Translations under genes and position numbers: made by a program
Part shown: piece after piece, positions 6,502 to 14,353 of the stretch
Numbering within the stretch: position 1 is the first letter of the stretch
Layout of the letters: each line of letters starts with the position of its first letter
Notes under the pieces: model-generated
Told to the model about the DNA's origin: nothing
Databases searched by the model: none
Seen by the model: only the letters and a program-made list of their open reading frames with translations
Assembly: GCA_018669845.1 (NCBI GenBank)
Contig: JABHSO010000070.1
Location: 1-43,061 of the forward strand
Length of the DNA: 43,061 bases
Source: Gammaproteobacteria bacterium
GTDB taxonomy: Bacteria; Pseudomonadota; Gammaproteobacteria; GCA-001735895
Reading direction: 5' to 3'

Positions 6502-6651
6502 TTAAGGATAGTTGGTAGTTGGCATATTTTGAACTCAGAAAATTTCCTGAAGCATATAATATTGTATGAGTGAATATATTTAAAGAGCAGTATGAGTCAT
6601 GGAATCAAGCTCCGTAGAAGATTAAACCATTAACTAGTCGTAACGAATATA

Positions 6652-7656
6652 TCACTTATTATACATTTTAAACCATTCTGTAAAATTATGAATCCCATCC
6701 TCAATAGACATTGATGGTTTATAGCCAAAATCTTTCACCAGGTCTTCAATATCTGCAAATGTATCCGGCACATCTCCAGGCTGAAGAGGCAACAATTCTT
6801 TCTCAGCTTTTTTGCCCAATGCATTTTCTAATGCTGCAATATAATCATTTAACTCAACCGGGTTGTTATTCCCAATATTGTAGATACGCCATGGGACATA
6901 ACTGCTTCCTGAATCAGGCTCTTCACCGTTCCAGTCAGGGTTAGGCTGTGCCGGTTTATCGAGTACCCGAATAACACCTTCGACAATATCATCAATATAG
7001 GTAAAATCTCGCCGATGATTCCCATAATTATACAGCTGTATTTTTTCATCATTCAATATAGCCCTGGCAAACTTCTGTAGAGCCATATCAGGCCTGTCCC
7101 ATGGACCATAAACAGTAAAAAGCCTTAAACCGGTAGTCGGAAAATTATAGAGATGACTGTAACTATGAGCCATTAATTCATTAGCTTTTTTGGTTGCTGC
7201 ATACAAGCTAACCGGGTGATTGACATTATCATGTATCGAAAATGGCATTTTAGTATTACTTCCATACACAGAACTAGAGGATGCATAAACAAGATGTTCG
7301 ATCCCGTTATGTCTACAACCTTCCAAAATATGAGCAAACCCAACGAGGTTGGAATTGATATAAGCTAATGGTTTTTTTAGAGAATAACGAACTCCGGCTT
7401 GAGCGGCTAAATTGACAACTCTTTCCGGTTGATGGGTCTTGAACAAGTTTTCAATTAGATCTCTATCAGCCAAATCCCCTCTGATATGCATATACGCAGG
7501 ATGATTTATATGTCGTGCAAGACGATCTTCCTTGAGCTGAGGATCGTAGTAGTCATTATGATTATCTATACCAATTACTTCATCTCCGCGTTCTAACAGT
7601 CTTAAAGTTAGGGCAGAGCCAATAAAACCAGCCGATCCTGTTACCAACACCTTCAT
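6652..7656 (-). CDS. UDP-glucuronate 4-epimerase-like NAD-dependent epimerase
   Basis: This 334-residue extended short-chain dehydrogenase has an N-terminal Rossmann motif G7-X2-G10-X2-G13 (VTGSAGFIGS), a serine-rich strand with S126-S129, and catalytic Y152-X3-K156 (LYAATKK). The motif NHNDYYDPQLKEDRL after the second strand and the length match the UDP-glucuronate 4-epimerase group (CapI/LspL-like). These convert UDP-GlcA to UDP-GalA in the cytoplasm for capsule or O-antigen synthesis. It directly follows ugd with no intergenic base, so the pair would make UDP-GlcA and then UDP-GalA. An internal fragment of a second copy lies at 2234-2516. Substrate is inferred from family and neighbour. 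Confidence 0.9.
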   Translation of the reverse strand: MKVLVTGSAGFIGSALTLRLLERGDEVIGIDNHNDYYDPQLKEDRLARHINHPAYMHIRGDLADRDLIENLFKTHQPERVVNLAAQAGVRYSLKKPLAYINSNLVGFAHILEGCRHNGIEHLVYASSSSVYGSNTKMPFSIHDNVNHPVSLYAATKKANELMAHSYSHLYNFPTTGLRLFTVYGPWDRPDMALQKFARAILNDEKIQLYNYGNHRRDFTYIDDIVEGVIRVLDKPAQPNPDWNGEEPDSGSSYVPWRIYNIGNNNPVELNDYIAALENALGKKAEKELLPLQPGDVPDTFADIEDLVKDFGYKPSMSIEDGIHNFTEWFKMYNK

Positions 7657-8823
7657 TTAATCACTTCCAAACAAGTCTCGAGAATAAATTTTACTACTCA
7701 CATCACTGATTTCATCCGTTATCCGATTAGCAACAATTACATCGGATATTTTTTTGAACTCTTCAATATCATTAAGCACCCGTGAATTGAAAAAATCACC
7801 TTCCTCGATTACGGGCTCATAAACTACGACTTCTACACCTTTTGCTTTAATACGTTTCATAACCCCCTGAATAGCAGATGCTCTAAAATTATCTGACCCT
7901 GTTTTCATAACCAGTCGATAGATACCAACAACTTTGGGATTTCTCTCTAGTATTGAGAATGCAACAAAGTCTTTTCGGGTAGTATTGGCCTCAACAATTG
8001 CATTAATAATGTTACTGGGCACATCTTTATAGTTAGCTCGCAACTGCTTGGTATCTTTGGGCAAGCAATAGCCTCCATATCCAAAAGATGGGTTATTATA
8101 ATGAGAGCCAATTCTCGGGTCTAAACCGACCCCTTCAATAATATGTTTACTGTTAAGATCACGCACTTCGGCATAGGTATCCAACTCATTAAAATAGGCT
8201 ACACGCATGGCAAGATAAGTATTGGAAAAGAGCTTAATGGCTTCAGCTTCAGTGGATTCAGTGAATAATATTTTAATGTCATCAGTTTGTGCGCCTTGTT
8301 TTAGTAACCCAGCAAACACCTGCGCTCTTTCAGACTCTTCACCAACGATGATTCTGGAGGGATACAGGTTATCATAGAGCGCTCTGCCCTCTCTCAAAAA
8401 TTCCGGTGAAAATATAATATTGTTACTACAGTATTTACGTTTTACTCCAGCAGTAAAACCCACAGGAACTGTCGATTTTATGACCATAGTAGCTTTTGGA
8501 TTGATTTCCATCACATCCTTGATCACGGCTTCTACCAAGGATGTATTGAAGTAGTTTGTTTCTGTATCATAATCGGTTGGTGTGGCTATAACGATAAAAT
8601 CAGCATTTTCGTAGGCTTTCTGCTTATCAAGTGTAGCGGTAAAATCAAGCTCTTTATTAAGCAGGAAATCTTCAATCTCCGTATCAACAATAGGAGACTT
8701 GTTATTGTTCAACAATTCTACTTTCTCAGGTACTATATCAATAGCAACCACTTTATTATGCTGGGATAACAACATTGATATAGATAGACCAACATAACCA
8801 GTTCCTGCAATAGCAATTTTCAT
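7657..8823 (-). CDS. ugd: UDP-glucose 6-dehydrogenase
   Basis: This 388-residue protein has the same length as E. coli Ugd. It shows G7-X-G9-X2-G12 (AGTGYVG) for NAD, E141 in [20 protein letters not shown]197 ([14 protein letters not shown]) and the catalytic cysteine C253 ([15 protein letters not shown]). It oxidises UDP-glucose to UDP-glucuronate with two NAD+. The product feeds the epimerase whose start codon follows its stop codon directly. The upstream intergenic region contains a dispersed repeat (8861-9068), so any promoter must lie in the about 40 bases before the gene or within that repeat. Confidence 0.95.
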   Translation of the reverse strand: MKIAIAGTGYVGLSISMLLSQHNKVVAIDIVPEKVELLNNNKSPIVDTEIEDFLLNKELDFTATLDKQKAYENADFIVIATPTDYDTETNYFNTSLVEAVIKDVMEINPKATMVIKSTVPVGFTAGVKRKYCSNNIIFSPEFLREGRALYDNLYPSRIIVGEESERAQVFAGLLKQGAQTDDIKILFTESTEAEAIKLFSNTYLAMRVAYFNELDTYAEVRDLNSKHIIEGVGLDPRIGSHYNNPSFGYGGYCLPKDTKQLRANYKDVPSNIINAIVEANTTRKDFVAFSILERNPKVVGIYRLVMKTGSDNFRASAIQGVMKRIKAKGVEVVVYEPVIEEGDFFNSRVLNDIEEFKKISDVIVANRITDEISDVSSKIYSRDLFGSD

Positions 8824-8860
8824 TTCAACTTCCCATATTTAATAACTTATTTAGTGACAA

Positions 8861-9068
8861 CTCAGCATAATTAAAACGTCAAAAGATATTCACCACGAAG
8901 GCACGAAGATATCGAAGAAAAACAAATTGTCTTAAAAAAGGTAATCAGGTACATAGGTAATTATCATAATTTTTTAAAAAACTTATGTACCATAATGATT
9001 TGCCTTCGTGTACTTCGTGCCTTCGTGGTGAAAAAATATAAAGTTTTTGAATTTAGAAACTCGCCGAG
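8861..9068. repeat. Quasi-palindromic dispersed repeat, copy 1
   Basis: A perfect 20-bp inverted repeat (TTCACCACGAAGGCACGAAG at 8889-8908, complement at 9013-9032) encloses an AT-rich centre. Outside the arms both flanks match copy 2 (12381-12581) read in the opposite orientation. The left flank here shares TCAAAAGATATTCACCACG with the right flank of copy 2, and the right flank shares GAAACTCGC-x-GAG with the left flank of copy 2. The two centres are unrelated. The element ends four bases from the stop codon of the HEPN gene at 9072. It looks like a MITE-like or structured intergenic element without coding capacity. Confidence 0.85.
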
Positions 9069-9071
9069 AAA

Positions 9072-9515
9072 TTACCTTCCACTTAATTCAGTAACCACAA
9101 TATTTATATATTTTACAACTCGTTGATATTTTTTTTCATTCAATACTATTTCGATTTTTTTCCAGTCTAAATTCAAATAATCATGAATAATTGCATTTCG
9201 CATACCAACAGCCCCCCTCATATCATTAATATTGGGGTCAGTAATCGAGAGTATTTCGTAGACTCGCTCAATGCTTGCTCTAGCCTCTGCGGGAACTGGT
9301 TTATTTTTAGATTTTAAATAGTGCTTAGAACAACCAATAGCTGCTTCAACTATTACCTGTAAACTCCGTTCTGCTGCGCTTCGCTCATTAAAAGTCAGGG
9401 GTTTTCTAATCGAAATATCACTCAACTCATCCAAACCGGAAATATATTGCTCCACCTGTTCAGTTATCGCAAAAACATAGGGTTCAAAGTCAATATTATT
9501 TTCTTGCATATTCAT
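9072..9515 (-). CDS. hepT: HepT-family HEPN toxin (RNase-like)
   Basis: This 147-residue protein has the HEPN motif R106-X4-H111-X-Y113 (RNAIIHDYLNLD) and resembles the HepT protein at 1289-1726. It would be an RNase toxin silenced by AMPylation of the motif tyrosine. The MntA-type gene upstream overlaps it by 20 bases when the first ATG (9515) is used; a second in-frame ATG two codons later shortens the overlap. The catalytic residues are intact. The stop codon lies next to the dispersed repeat at 8861-9068. Confidence 0.9.
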   Translation of the reverse strand: MNMQENNIDFEPYVFAITEQVEQYISGLDELSDISIRKPLTFNERSAAERSLQVIVEAAIGCSKHYLKSKNKPVPAEARASIERVYEILSITDPNINDMRGAVGMRNAIIHDYLNLDWKKIEIVLNEKKYQRVVKYINIVVTELSGR

Positions 9516-9882
9516 ACTTGTAGGCTTCCCACATTGACCATATACGGGATTCTTCCGAGTGCAGTCTTAGATAATTTCTGCATAAAATTATTTTTCCTTC
9601 AAGAATAACCGAGTAAGCCAAAGGTATTGGGGATTGGTTAATATCGATCACAGAAATATCTATGCCGAGATCCTGAGACCATTTAAAAGCCAGCTCATCA
9701 CTAAAATAGTCCTTATCGATTTTTATTTCATTTGCTTGAGAGTATGCAATAGCCAGGTCATAGTCACTATTATCATCGGCATTACCTTTTGCACGAGAAC
9801 CATACAACCATAGCACCTCGATATTGGAGTCTTCAGTCGCTTTTTTTCTAAGTAAATTAAATATATTTTGCTGCTTGGTCAT
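9496..9882 (-). CDS. mntA: MntA-type nucleotidyltransferase antitoxin, GSX10DXD
   Basis: This 128-residue protein carries G28-S29-X10-D40-X-D42 (YGSRAKGNADDNSDYDLAI) and the third acidic residue D80 (SVIDIN). It is paralogous to the MntA protein at 1719-2117, sharing SVIDINQ and LAYSV-like segments and an arginine- and aromatic-rich tail. It should modify and neutralise the HepT protein encoded downstream. It looks complete. Confidence 0.9.
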   Translation of the reverse strand: MTKQQNIFNLLRKKATEDSNIEVLWLYGSRAKGNADDNSDYDLAIAYSQANEIKIDKDYFSDELAFKWSQDLGIDISVIDINQSPIPLAYSVILEGKIILCRNYLRLHSEESRIWSMWEAYKYEYARK

Positions 9883-9920
9883 TTAGGCCCAACTCATTTT
9901 TTAATTGCTACATTATAAGT

Positions 9921-10334
9921 TTAAGACAGGCTTTGCTTTATTAAAAATTGAGCAAATGTTTTCATATCATCTAGACGTTTATTTAATATATTTCTCACGA
10001 CTGCCATGTCAATCTGCGTGTAATTATGTACCGCCACATTACGAAAACCCACCATGGCCTCCATGTGTTCACCTAATTGCTGATCGAGTAGTTTTGCATC
10101 GACCAGCATAGTAAACGCCTGACGACTATCTCGAGGGATGCCTAATTTATGACTCCGAACCATGTGCATGGCAGCATCAATCGATGCCTCACACAGTCGC
10201 TGAATATTTAACAGAATAGAATCCTGCCTGGTGAAATTGGTCTCTAACTCGTTCTCTGAGCCACGGTACTCTGTATCAATACGCTGCAAGCAACGTTCAA
10301 TAATATCTGCCTTACCTAAAAGTACTTCATCCAT
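9921..10334 (-). CDS. hepT: HepT-family HEPN toxin (RNase-like), divergent
   Basis: This 137-residue protein has the motif R98-X4-H103-X-Y105 (RNVAVHNY), so it belongs to the RX4HXY HepT group. Its sequence is distant from the other two HepT proteins in the window. The helical core (ILLNIQRLCEASIDAAMHMV) and GIPRDSRQAF segment are typical of DUF86 proteins. Its start overlaps the stop of the MNT gene by 8 bases. It is the second of two MNT/HEPN pairs placed head to tail, 39 bases from the next pair. Confidence 0.9.
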   Translation of the reverse strand: MDEVLLGKADIIERCLQRIDTEYRGSENELETNFTRQDSILLNIQRLCEASIDAAMHMVRSHKLGIPRDSRQAFTMLVDAKLLDQQLGEHMEAMVGFRNVAVHNYTQIDMAVVRNILNKRLDDMKTFAQFLIKQSLS

Positions 10335-10737
10335 AAATTCGCTCTCGTTGCTGAATATCTTTTAAAATGAGATGTCTTTCTTCATTTAACCTGACATATT
10401 CCGAAAGTGTATGTGAATCGTAAGTTTCAGCAGCAACTCGATCTGCACAATAAATACGTTCACCCTGAAGGACTATTTGAACTCGCAGAGTAACTGGTAA
10501 TTTTTGCATATCCTGCAAATCTATATCGCGTCCAGTAGCACCCATTAGTGTTGATGCCAAATTTATAATTTTATAATATGGCACTATATGAGCGGCCAAA
10601 ATAGCAATATCGATATCACTTTCAGGCCGTTCATAAATACTACCCGCACTTCCATAACGATAAATTGCCTGTATACCTGACAATTTGGTCGTAATAGTTT
10701 CTATAATCAAAGAATCGAGATGATATTTTTTTGTCAT
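10327..10737 (-). CDS. mntA: MntA-type nucleotidyltransferase antitoxin, GSX10DXD
   Basis: This 136-residue MNT-fold protein has G29-S30-X10-D41-X-D43 (YGSAGSIYERPESDIDIAI) and a further acidic residue D73 (GRDIDLQDM). It should act as the antitoxin to the HEPN protein encoded directly downstream with an 8-base overlap. It has no close relative among the other MNT proteins here, so this module was acquired separately. The 225 bases between its start and the plus-strand sugar transferase hold the divergent promoters; I see no other gene there. Confidence 0.9.
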   Translation of the reverse strand: MTKKYHLDSLIIETITTKLSGIQAIYRYGSAGSIYERPESDIDIAILAAHIVPYYKIINLASTLMGATGRDIDLQDMQKLPVTLRVQIVLQGERIYCADRVAAETYDSHTLSEYVRLNEERHLILKDIQQRERIYG

Positions 10738-10962
10738 AGTATTTTAAGTATAACACCTGTAATTCATTTACCTAATCTGGTTATTTTTAAAAACTACTGC
10801 GGAAGAAGGTCATGGCAAAGCAAACTATAAAGTATCAGGGAAAATTTTGACCCAGGAATTAGGACTGCCGATTGTGCTTTTATTAGCTCCATATGCTTCA
10901 TAGCTTAATTAATTCCAACCCCGTATAATTCCTCAGCATCCAAAACAGTTTCAGAATCTACT

Positions 10963-12345
10963 TTGAACATTAAAGAATCAACATCGTTAATCATATGGGT
11001 TCATCGAATTCTCGATATCCTGCTCCCTATTTTTACTTTTTACCTGATCACAACACTGTACTCATTACCATGGACTGACAGGTATCAGTTAGCTGGTATT
11101 TTAGGGGGCTTACTTCTAGTTATTTTTAATCAGGGAACTGGCGCTTATTCTCAGTGGCGAGGCAGAGCTTTATTTTCCGGCTTTAAACTTGTTATACAAG
11201 CCTGGATTTTTACCTGGCTAGCACTGCTTGCACTCGCTTTTCTTTTTAAGGATACCATTGCTTTTTCACGCATCGTGCTAACTGGTTGGGCAGTTGTCAC
11301 ACCATTGGTCTTATTATTTTACCGACTTGTTTTACGCAGCTTACTTGGAAAGTTTAGAACACTGGGCTGGAATTCCAAAAAGGTAGCAATTTTAGGTGCT
11401 GGCGAGTTAGGTCAAAGGTTAGCTTACTCTCAGTTAAACACTAAAATGCTGGGTTATATACCTTTAGGTTATTATGATGATGACTCCAAACTTACAGGGA
11501 AATTTTTTCATAACATCCCCGTATCAGGTTCAATAGAGGACTTTTTAAATACGCCAGGGCTAGAAAAAAAGTACGATGAAATTTATATCACCCTACCAAT
11601 GAGGGCTGAGCAAAGAATAAAGGAAGTGCTAAATGCACTGGCTGATAGCACTATCACTGTCAAATTTATTCCCGATTGTTTTACCTTTGATTTACTACAT
11701 TCCCATATTACAGATATTGGCGGAATCCCAATCATTAGCGTCTATGACTCTCCACTCAATACTTCCACCAATAAATTAATAAAGCGAACTGAGGATATTA
11801 TACTGTCAGTCTTTATCTTAATTGTAATTTCACCTTTGTTATTAGCTATAGCCATCGGCGTAAAAATCACATCTAAAGGTCCTGCCCTTTTTAAGCAAAA
11901 AAGAGTCGGGTGGAATGGAAAGCTATTTACCATGTATAAGTTTAGATCCATGCCTGTTAATACAGAACATGAGCAAGTAGCCTGGGGTGAAGCAAAATCT
12001 AAGACAACTACAAAATTTGGAGCATGGATTCGCAAAACAAGCCTGGATGAACTGCCTCAGTTTTTTAATACCTTTCGTGGAGACATGTCCATCGTGGGGC
12101 CAAGGCCTGAAAGAGAAGTATTTGTCGAACAATTTCGCAAAGAGATTCCACGGTACATGCAAAAACATATGGTCAAAGCTGGTATCACCGGGTGGGCACA
12201 AGTCAATGGCTGGCGCGGTGACACTTCCCTGGAAAAAAGAGTCGAGTTTGATTTATTTTATATTGACCACTGGTCGCTATGGCTGGATATAAAAATTATT
12301 CTACTGACTATTGTTAAAGGTTTTATTAATAAAAACGCTTATTAA
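10963..12345 (+). CDS. WcaJ-type undecaprenyl-phosphate sugar-1-phosphate transferase
   Basis: This 460-residue membrane protein starts polysaccharide synthesis by moving a sugar phosphate from a UDP-sugar to undecaprenyl phosphate. The N-terminal third has four to five membrane helices, followed by a Rossmann-like domain (AILGAGELGQRLA) as in WcaJ/PssY proteins. A further hydrophobic helix (about 280-305) leads into the catalytic domain. That domain contains KQKRVGWNGK, MYKFRSM, RKTSLDELPQFFN, MSIVGPRPE and GITGWAQVNGWRGDT, the conserved PF02397 blocks. The start appears to be TTG at 10963, because no ATG or GTG precedes the conserved N-terminus after the upstream stop. Glucose-1-phosphate is the usual substrate of this subgroup, but this is inferred. 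It is the only polysaccharide gene on the plus strand before cpsG. Confidence 0.92.
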   Translation: MNIKESTSLIIWVHRILDILLPIFTFYLITTLYSLPWTDRYQLAGILGGLLLVIFNQGTGAYSQWRGRALFSGFKLVIQAWIFTWLALLALAFLFKDTIAFSRIVLTGWAVVTPLVLLFYRLVLRSLLGKFRTLGWNSKKVAILGAGELGQRLAYSQLNTKMLGYIPLGYYDDDSKLTGKFFHNIPVSGSIEDFLNTPGLEKKYDEIYITLPMRAEQRIKEVLNALADSTITVKFIPDCFTFDLLHSHITDIGGIPIISVYDSPLNTSTNKLIKRTEDIILSVFILIVISPLLLAIAIGVKITSKGPALFKQKRVGWNGKLFTMYKFRSMPVNTEHEQVAWGEAKSKTTTKFGAWIRKTSLDELPQFFNTFRGDMSIVGPRPEREVFVEQFRKEIPRYMQKHMVKAGITGWAQVNGWRGDTSLEKRVEFDLFYIDHWSLWLDIKIILLTIVKGFINKNAY

Positions 12346-12374
12346 TTGAGTACGTTGGACTCTAAAATAAATGT

Positions 12375-12587
12375 TATCTACTCAGCGAGTTTCAATATTC
12401 GATTACTTAAAAAATTTTTTCACCACGAAGAACACGAAGCTCACGAAGGAAAACAAATAATCGAAAATACAAGCTGATAAATCGCTCATTGATATAAGGT
12501 CAACATTCATTTATTACCACATAAATATTGACCTTCGTGCTCTTCGTGGTGAATATCTTTTGACTTTGTAACTACGCTGAGTAGATA
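12375..12587. repeat. Quasi-palindromic dispersed repeat, copy 2
   Basis: A perfect outer 13-bp inverted repeat (TATCTACTCAGCG at 12375-12387, complement at 12575-12587) surrounds an inner arm pair TTCACCACGAAGAACACGAAG (12419-12439) and its complement at 12533-12553 with one mismatch. The arms and flanks match copy 1 (8861-9068) in the opposite orientation; the centres differ. The whole 306-base gap between the sugar transferase and cysC is taken up by this element plus about 60 bases without recognisable content. Confidence 0.85.
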
Positions 12588-12651
12588 CAAATAAATCAGC
12601 TATATTTATTCAGTACTACCAGAAGCTGAATAACAAACCAACTATTCGGTT

Positions 12652-13248
12652 CTACAACTGTACATGTTTATTTATATAGCCAAAAACCTGCTCAATACTA
12701 TTTTCCAGATCAGAACCAGTATTTGCAATTAAATCTGGGGCTTTAGGGGCTTCATAAGGAGAATCAATACCGGTGAAAAAAGGAATTTCTCCCGCCCTGG
12801 CTTTTTTGTACAGCCCTTTTACATCTCTTTGTTCACAGATATCAAGGCTACAGTCACAAAATATCTCATGAAAATCTGTGCCTGCAATTTTTCGTGCATT
12901 TTGACGGTCAACTCTGAATGGGGAAATAAACGCAGTTAACACAATGACACCAGCCTGAACAAATAAATTACTCATGTGACTGATACGTCGAATATTTTCA
13001 GTTCTATCATTATCTGAAAAAGACAAATCAGCACATAGACCATGCCTTACGTTATCGCCATCCAGTACATAAGTGTTGTACCCCTGCTGAAATAATTGCT
13101 CTTCAACTGCATGCGCCAGAGTAGATTTCCCGGAGCCGGATAATCCGGTAAACCAGAATAAACCACCTTTGTGCTTATTTTTTTGTTCACGGCGATCACG
13201 AGTTACGGTGGCATTATGCCAGACTACATTACTACTTTTTTTATTCAT
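12652..13248 (-). CDS. cysC: Adenylylsulfate (APS) kinase
   Basis: The protein has a P-loop GLSGSGKST, the APS-kinase stretch LDGDNVRHGLCADLSFSD, RRISHMSNLF, and SPFRVDRQNAR, and matches CysC over its full length. It phosphorylates APS to PAPS, the sulfate donor for sulfotransferases and for reductive assimilation. I chose the ATG at 13248 (198 residues), which has AGGA six bases upstream; an upstream ATG at 13278 would overlap the glycosyltransferase gene by 17 bases. It is the last gene of the polysaccharide operon and no cysD, cysN or cysH is near. This suggests PAPS production for glycan sulfation rather than cysteine synthesis. No sulfotransferase is visible in the window. Confidence 0.93.
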   Translation of the reverse strand: MNKKSSNVVWHNATVTRDRREQKNKHKGGLFWFTGLSGSGKSTLAHAVEEQLFQQGYNTYVLDGDNVRHGLCADLSFSDNDRTENIRRISHMSNLFVQAGVIVLTAFISPFRVDRQNARKIAGTDFHEIFCDCSLDICEQRDVKGLYKKARAGEIPFFTGIDSPYEAPKAPDLIANTGSDLENSIEQVFGYINKHVQL

Positions 13249-13261
13249 TATTTTTCCTATC

Positions 13262-14353
13262 TTAATTATTTTGTTCAACTTTCATCTGGATAAATGAAGT
13301 CATTTTTTTCTTGAATATATCCATCGAAAACAATTCAGCCTGATTTCTAATCTCTGAATCAATCAATTCTGACTGTTCTTCAAACTTATTAATACATGCA
13401 TTTAATGATTCAACAGTCTGTTCATAGAATAAGTATCCTGAATGACCATCATTAACAGTTTCCAACGCACCACCTTTTGCAAAAGCTAATACTGGAGTAC
13501 CACAGGCCATGGCTTCGACCGGTACCATTCCAAAATCTTCAACACCCGGAAATATTAACGCTTTAGCTTTGCTTAAATAGTTTTTGCACTCATCCCAGGA
13601 TGCTCTACCCAACACCTTGACACGATCATTTTCCAGAGCCTTTAACGATTGATACTGCTCTCCATCTCCAATAACGATCAACTTTTTTCCATTGGCAAGA
13701 AAAGCATCGACAGCCAAATCCGCTCGTTTATAATGTGTTAACTGACCTAATAGTAGATAGAAATCAGATTTTTCACTGTTTAGTTCAAACTCATCTATAT
13801 CAACTGGCGGATGAATCACCTCGGCAGATCTTCGGTAAAATTTATTAATTCTTTTTGCGACAAAACTGGAGTTGGCGATAAAATAATCCACCCTGTCAGC
13901 AGATAATCTATCCCATATTTTCAGGTAATGAATAAGTGGTCGCATCAGCCAGCGAGATAACAGCCCTGCTGTTTTCACATAATCAGGATACATATCCCAC
14001 ACGTATCTCATCGGCGAATGGCAATAGCAAATATGTGTTGCATCCGGGCTGATAATAATACCTTTGGCAGGTCCCGATTCACTGGAAATAACAAGATCAT
14101 ATTCTCTCAAATCTAGTTGCTCTAGAGCTATAGGCATTAACGGTAAATATTTCTGGTAATGCTTTTTTGCCCCCGGTAACTTACTAATAAAAGTAGTTGT
14201 TATGTTTCGCCCCTTCAACTTACCTTCGGTTAAAGACTCATCATAAACATGAGTAAACAGATCTGCCTGTGGAAACAGGTCTAATAATGCCTCAACCACT
14301 TTTTCACCACCACGCCAGTTGATGAACCAGTAATGAACAATCGCAACTTTCAT
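13262..14353 (-). CDS. Family 4 glycosyltransferase
   Basis: This 363-residue GT-B enzyme has a glycine-rich N-terminal loop (WFINWRGGEKVVEALL) and the GT4 E-X7-E motif in FPGVEDFGMVPVEAMACGTPV near residue 270. The LLGQLTHYKR segment before it is typical of the nucleotide-sugar domain. CHSPMRYVWDMYPDY is a block common to mannosyltransferase-like GT4 proteins of O-antigen and exopolysaccharide clusters. It would add one sugar of the repeat unit at the inner face of the membrane. The gene overlaps the preceding glycosyltransferase gene by 4 bases. Donor sugar is unknown; GDP-mannose is possible since cpsG is present in the window. Confidence 0.9.
   Translation of the reverse strand: MKVAIVHYWFINWRGGEKVVEALLDLFPQADLFTHVYDESLTEGKLKGRNITTTFISKLPGAKKHYQKYLPLMPIALEQLDLREYDLVISSESGPAKGIIISPDATHICYCHSPMRYVWDMYPDYVKTAGLLSRWLMRPLIHYLKIWDRLSADRVDYFIANSSFVAKRINKFYRRSAEVIHPPVDIDEFELNSEKSDFYLLLGQLTHYKRADLAVDAFLANGKKLIVIGDGEQYQSLKALENDRVKVLGRASWDECKNYLSKAKALIFPGVEDFGMVPVEAMACGTPVLAFAKGGALETVNDGHSGYLFYEQTVESLNACINKFEEQSELIDSEIRNQAELFSMDIFKKKMTSFIQMKVEQNN

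Noticed and set aside
10740..10905. Short plus-strand frame ending LTQELGLPIVLLLAPYAS ahead of the sugar transferase
   Set aside because: It has no start codon, no recognisable family and is only about 45 codons long; chance is as likely as a remnant.
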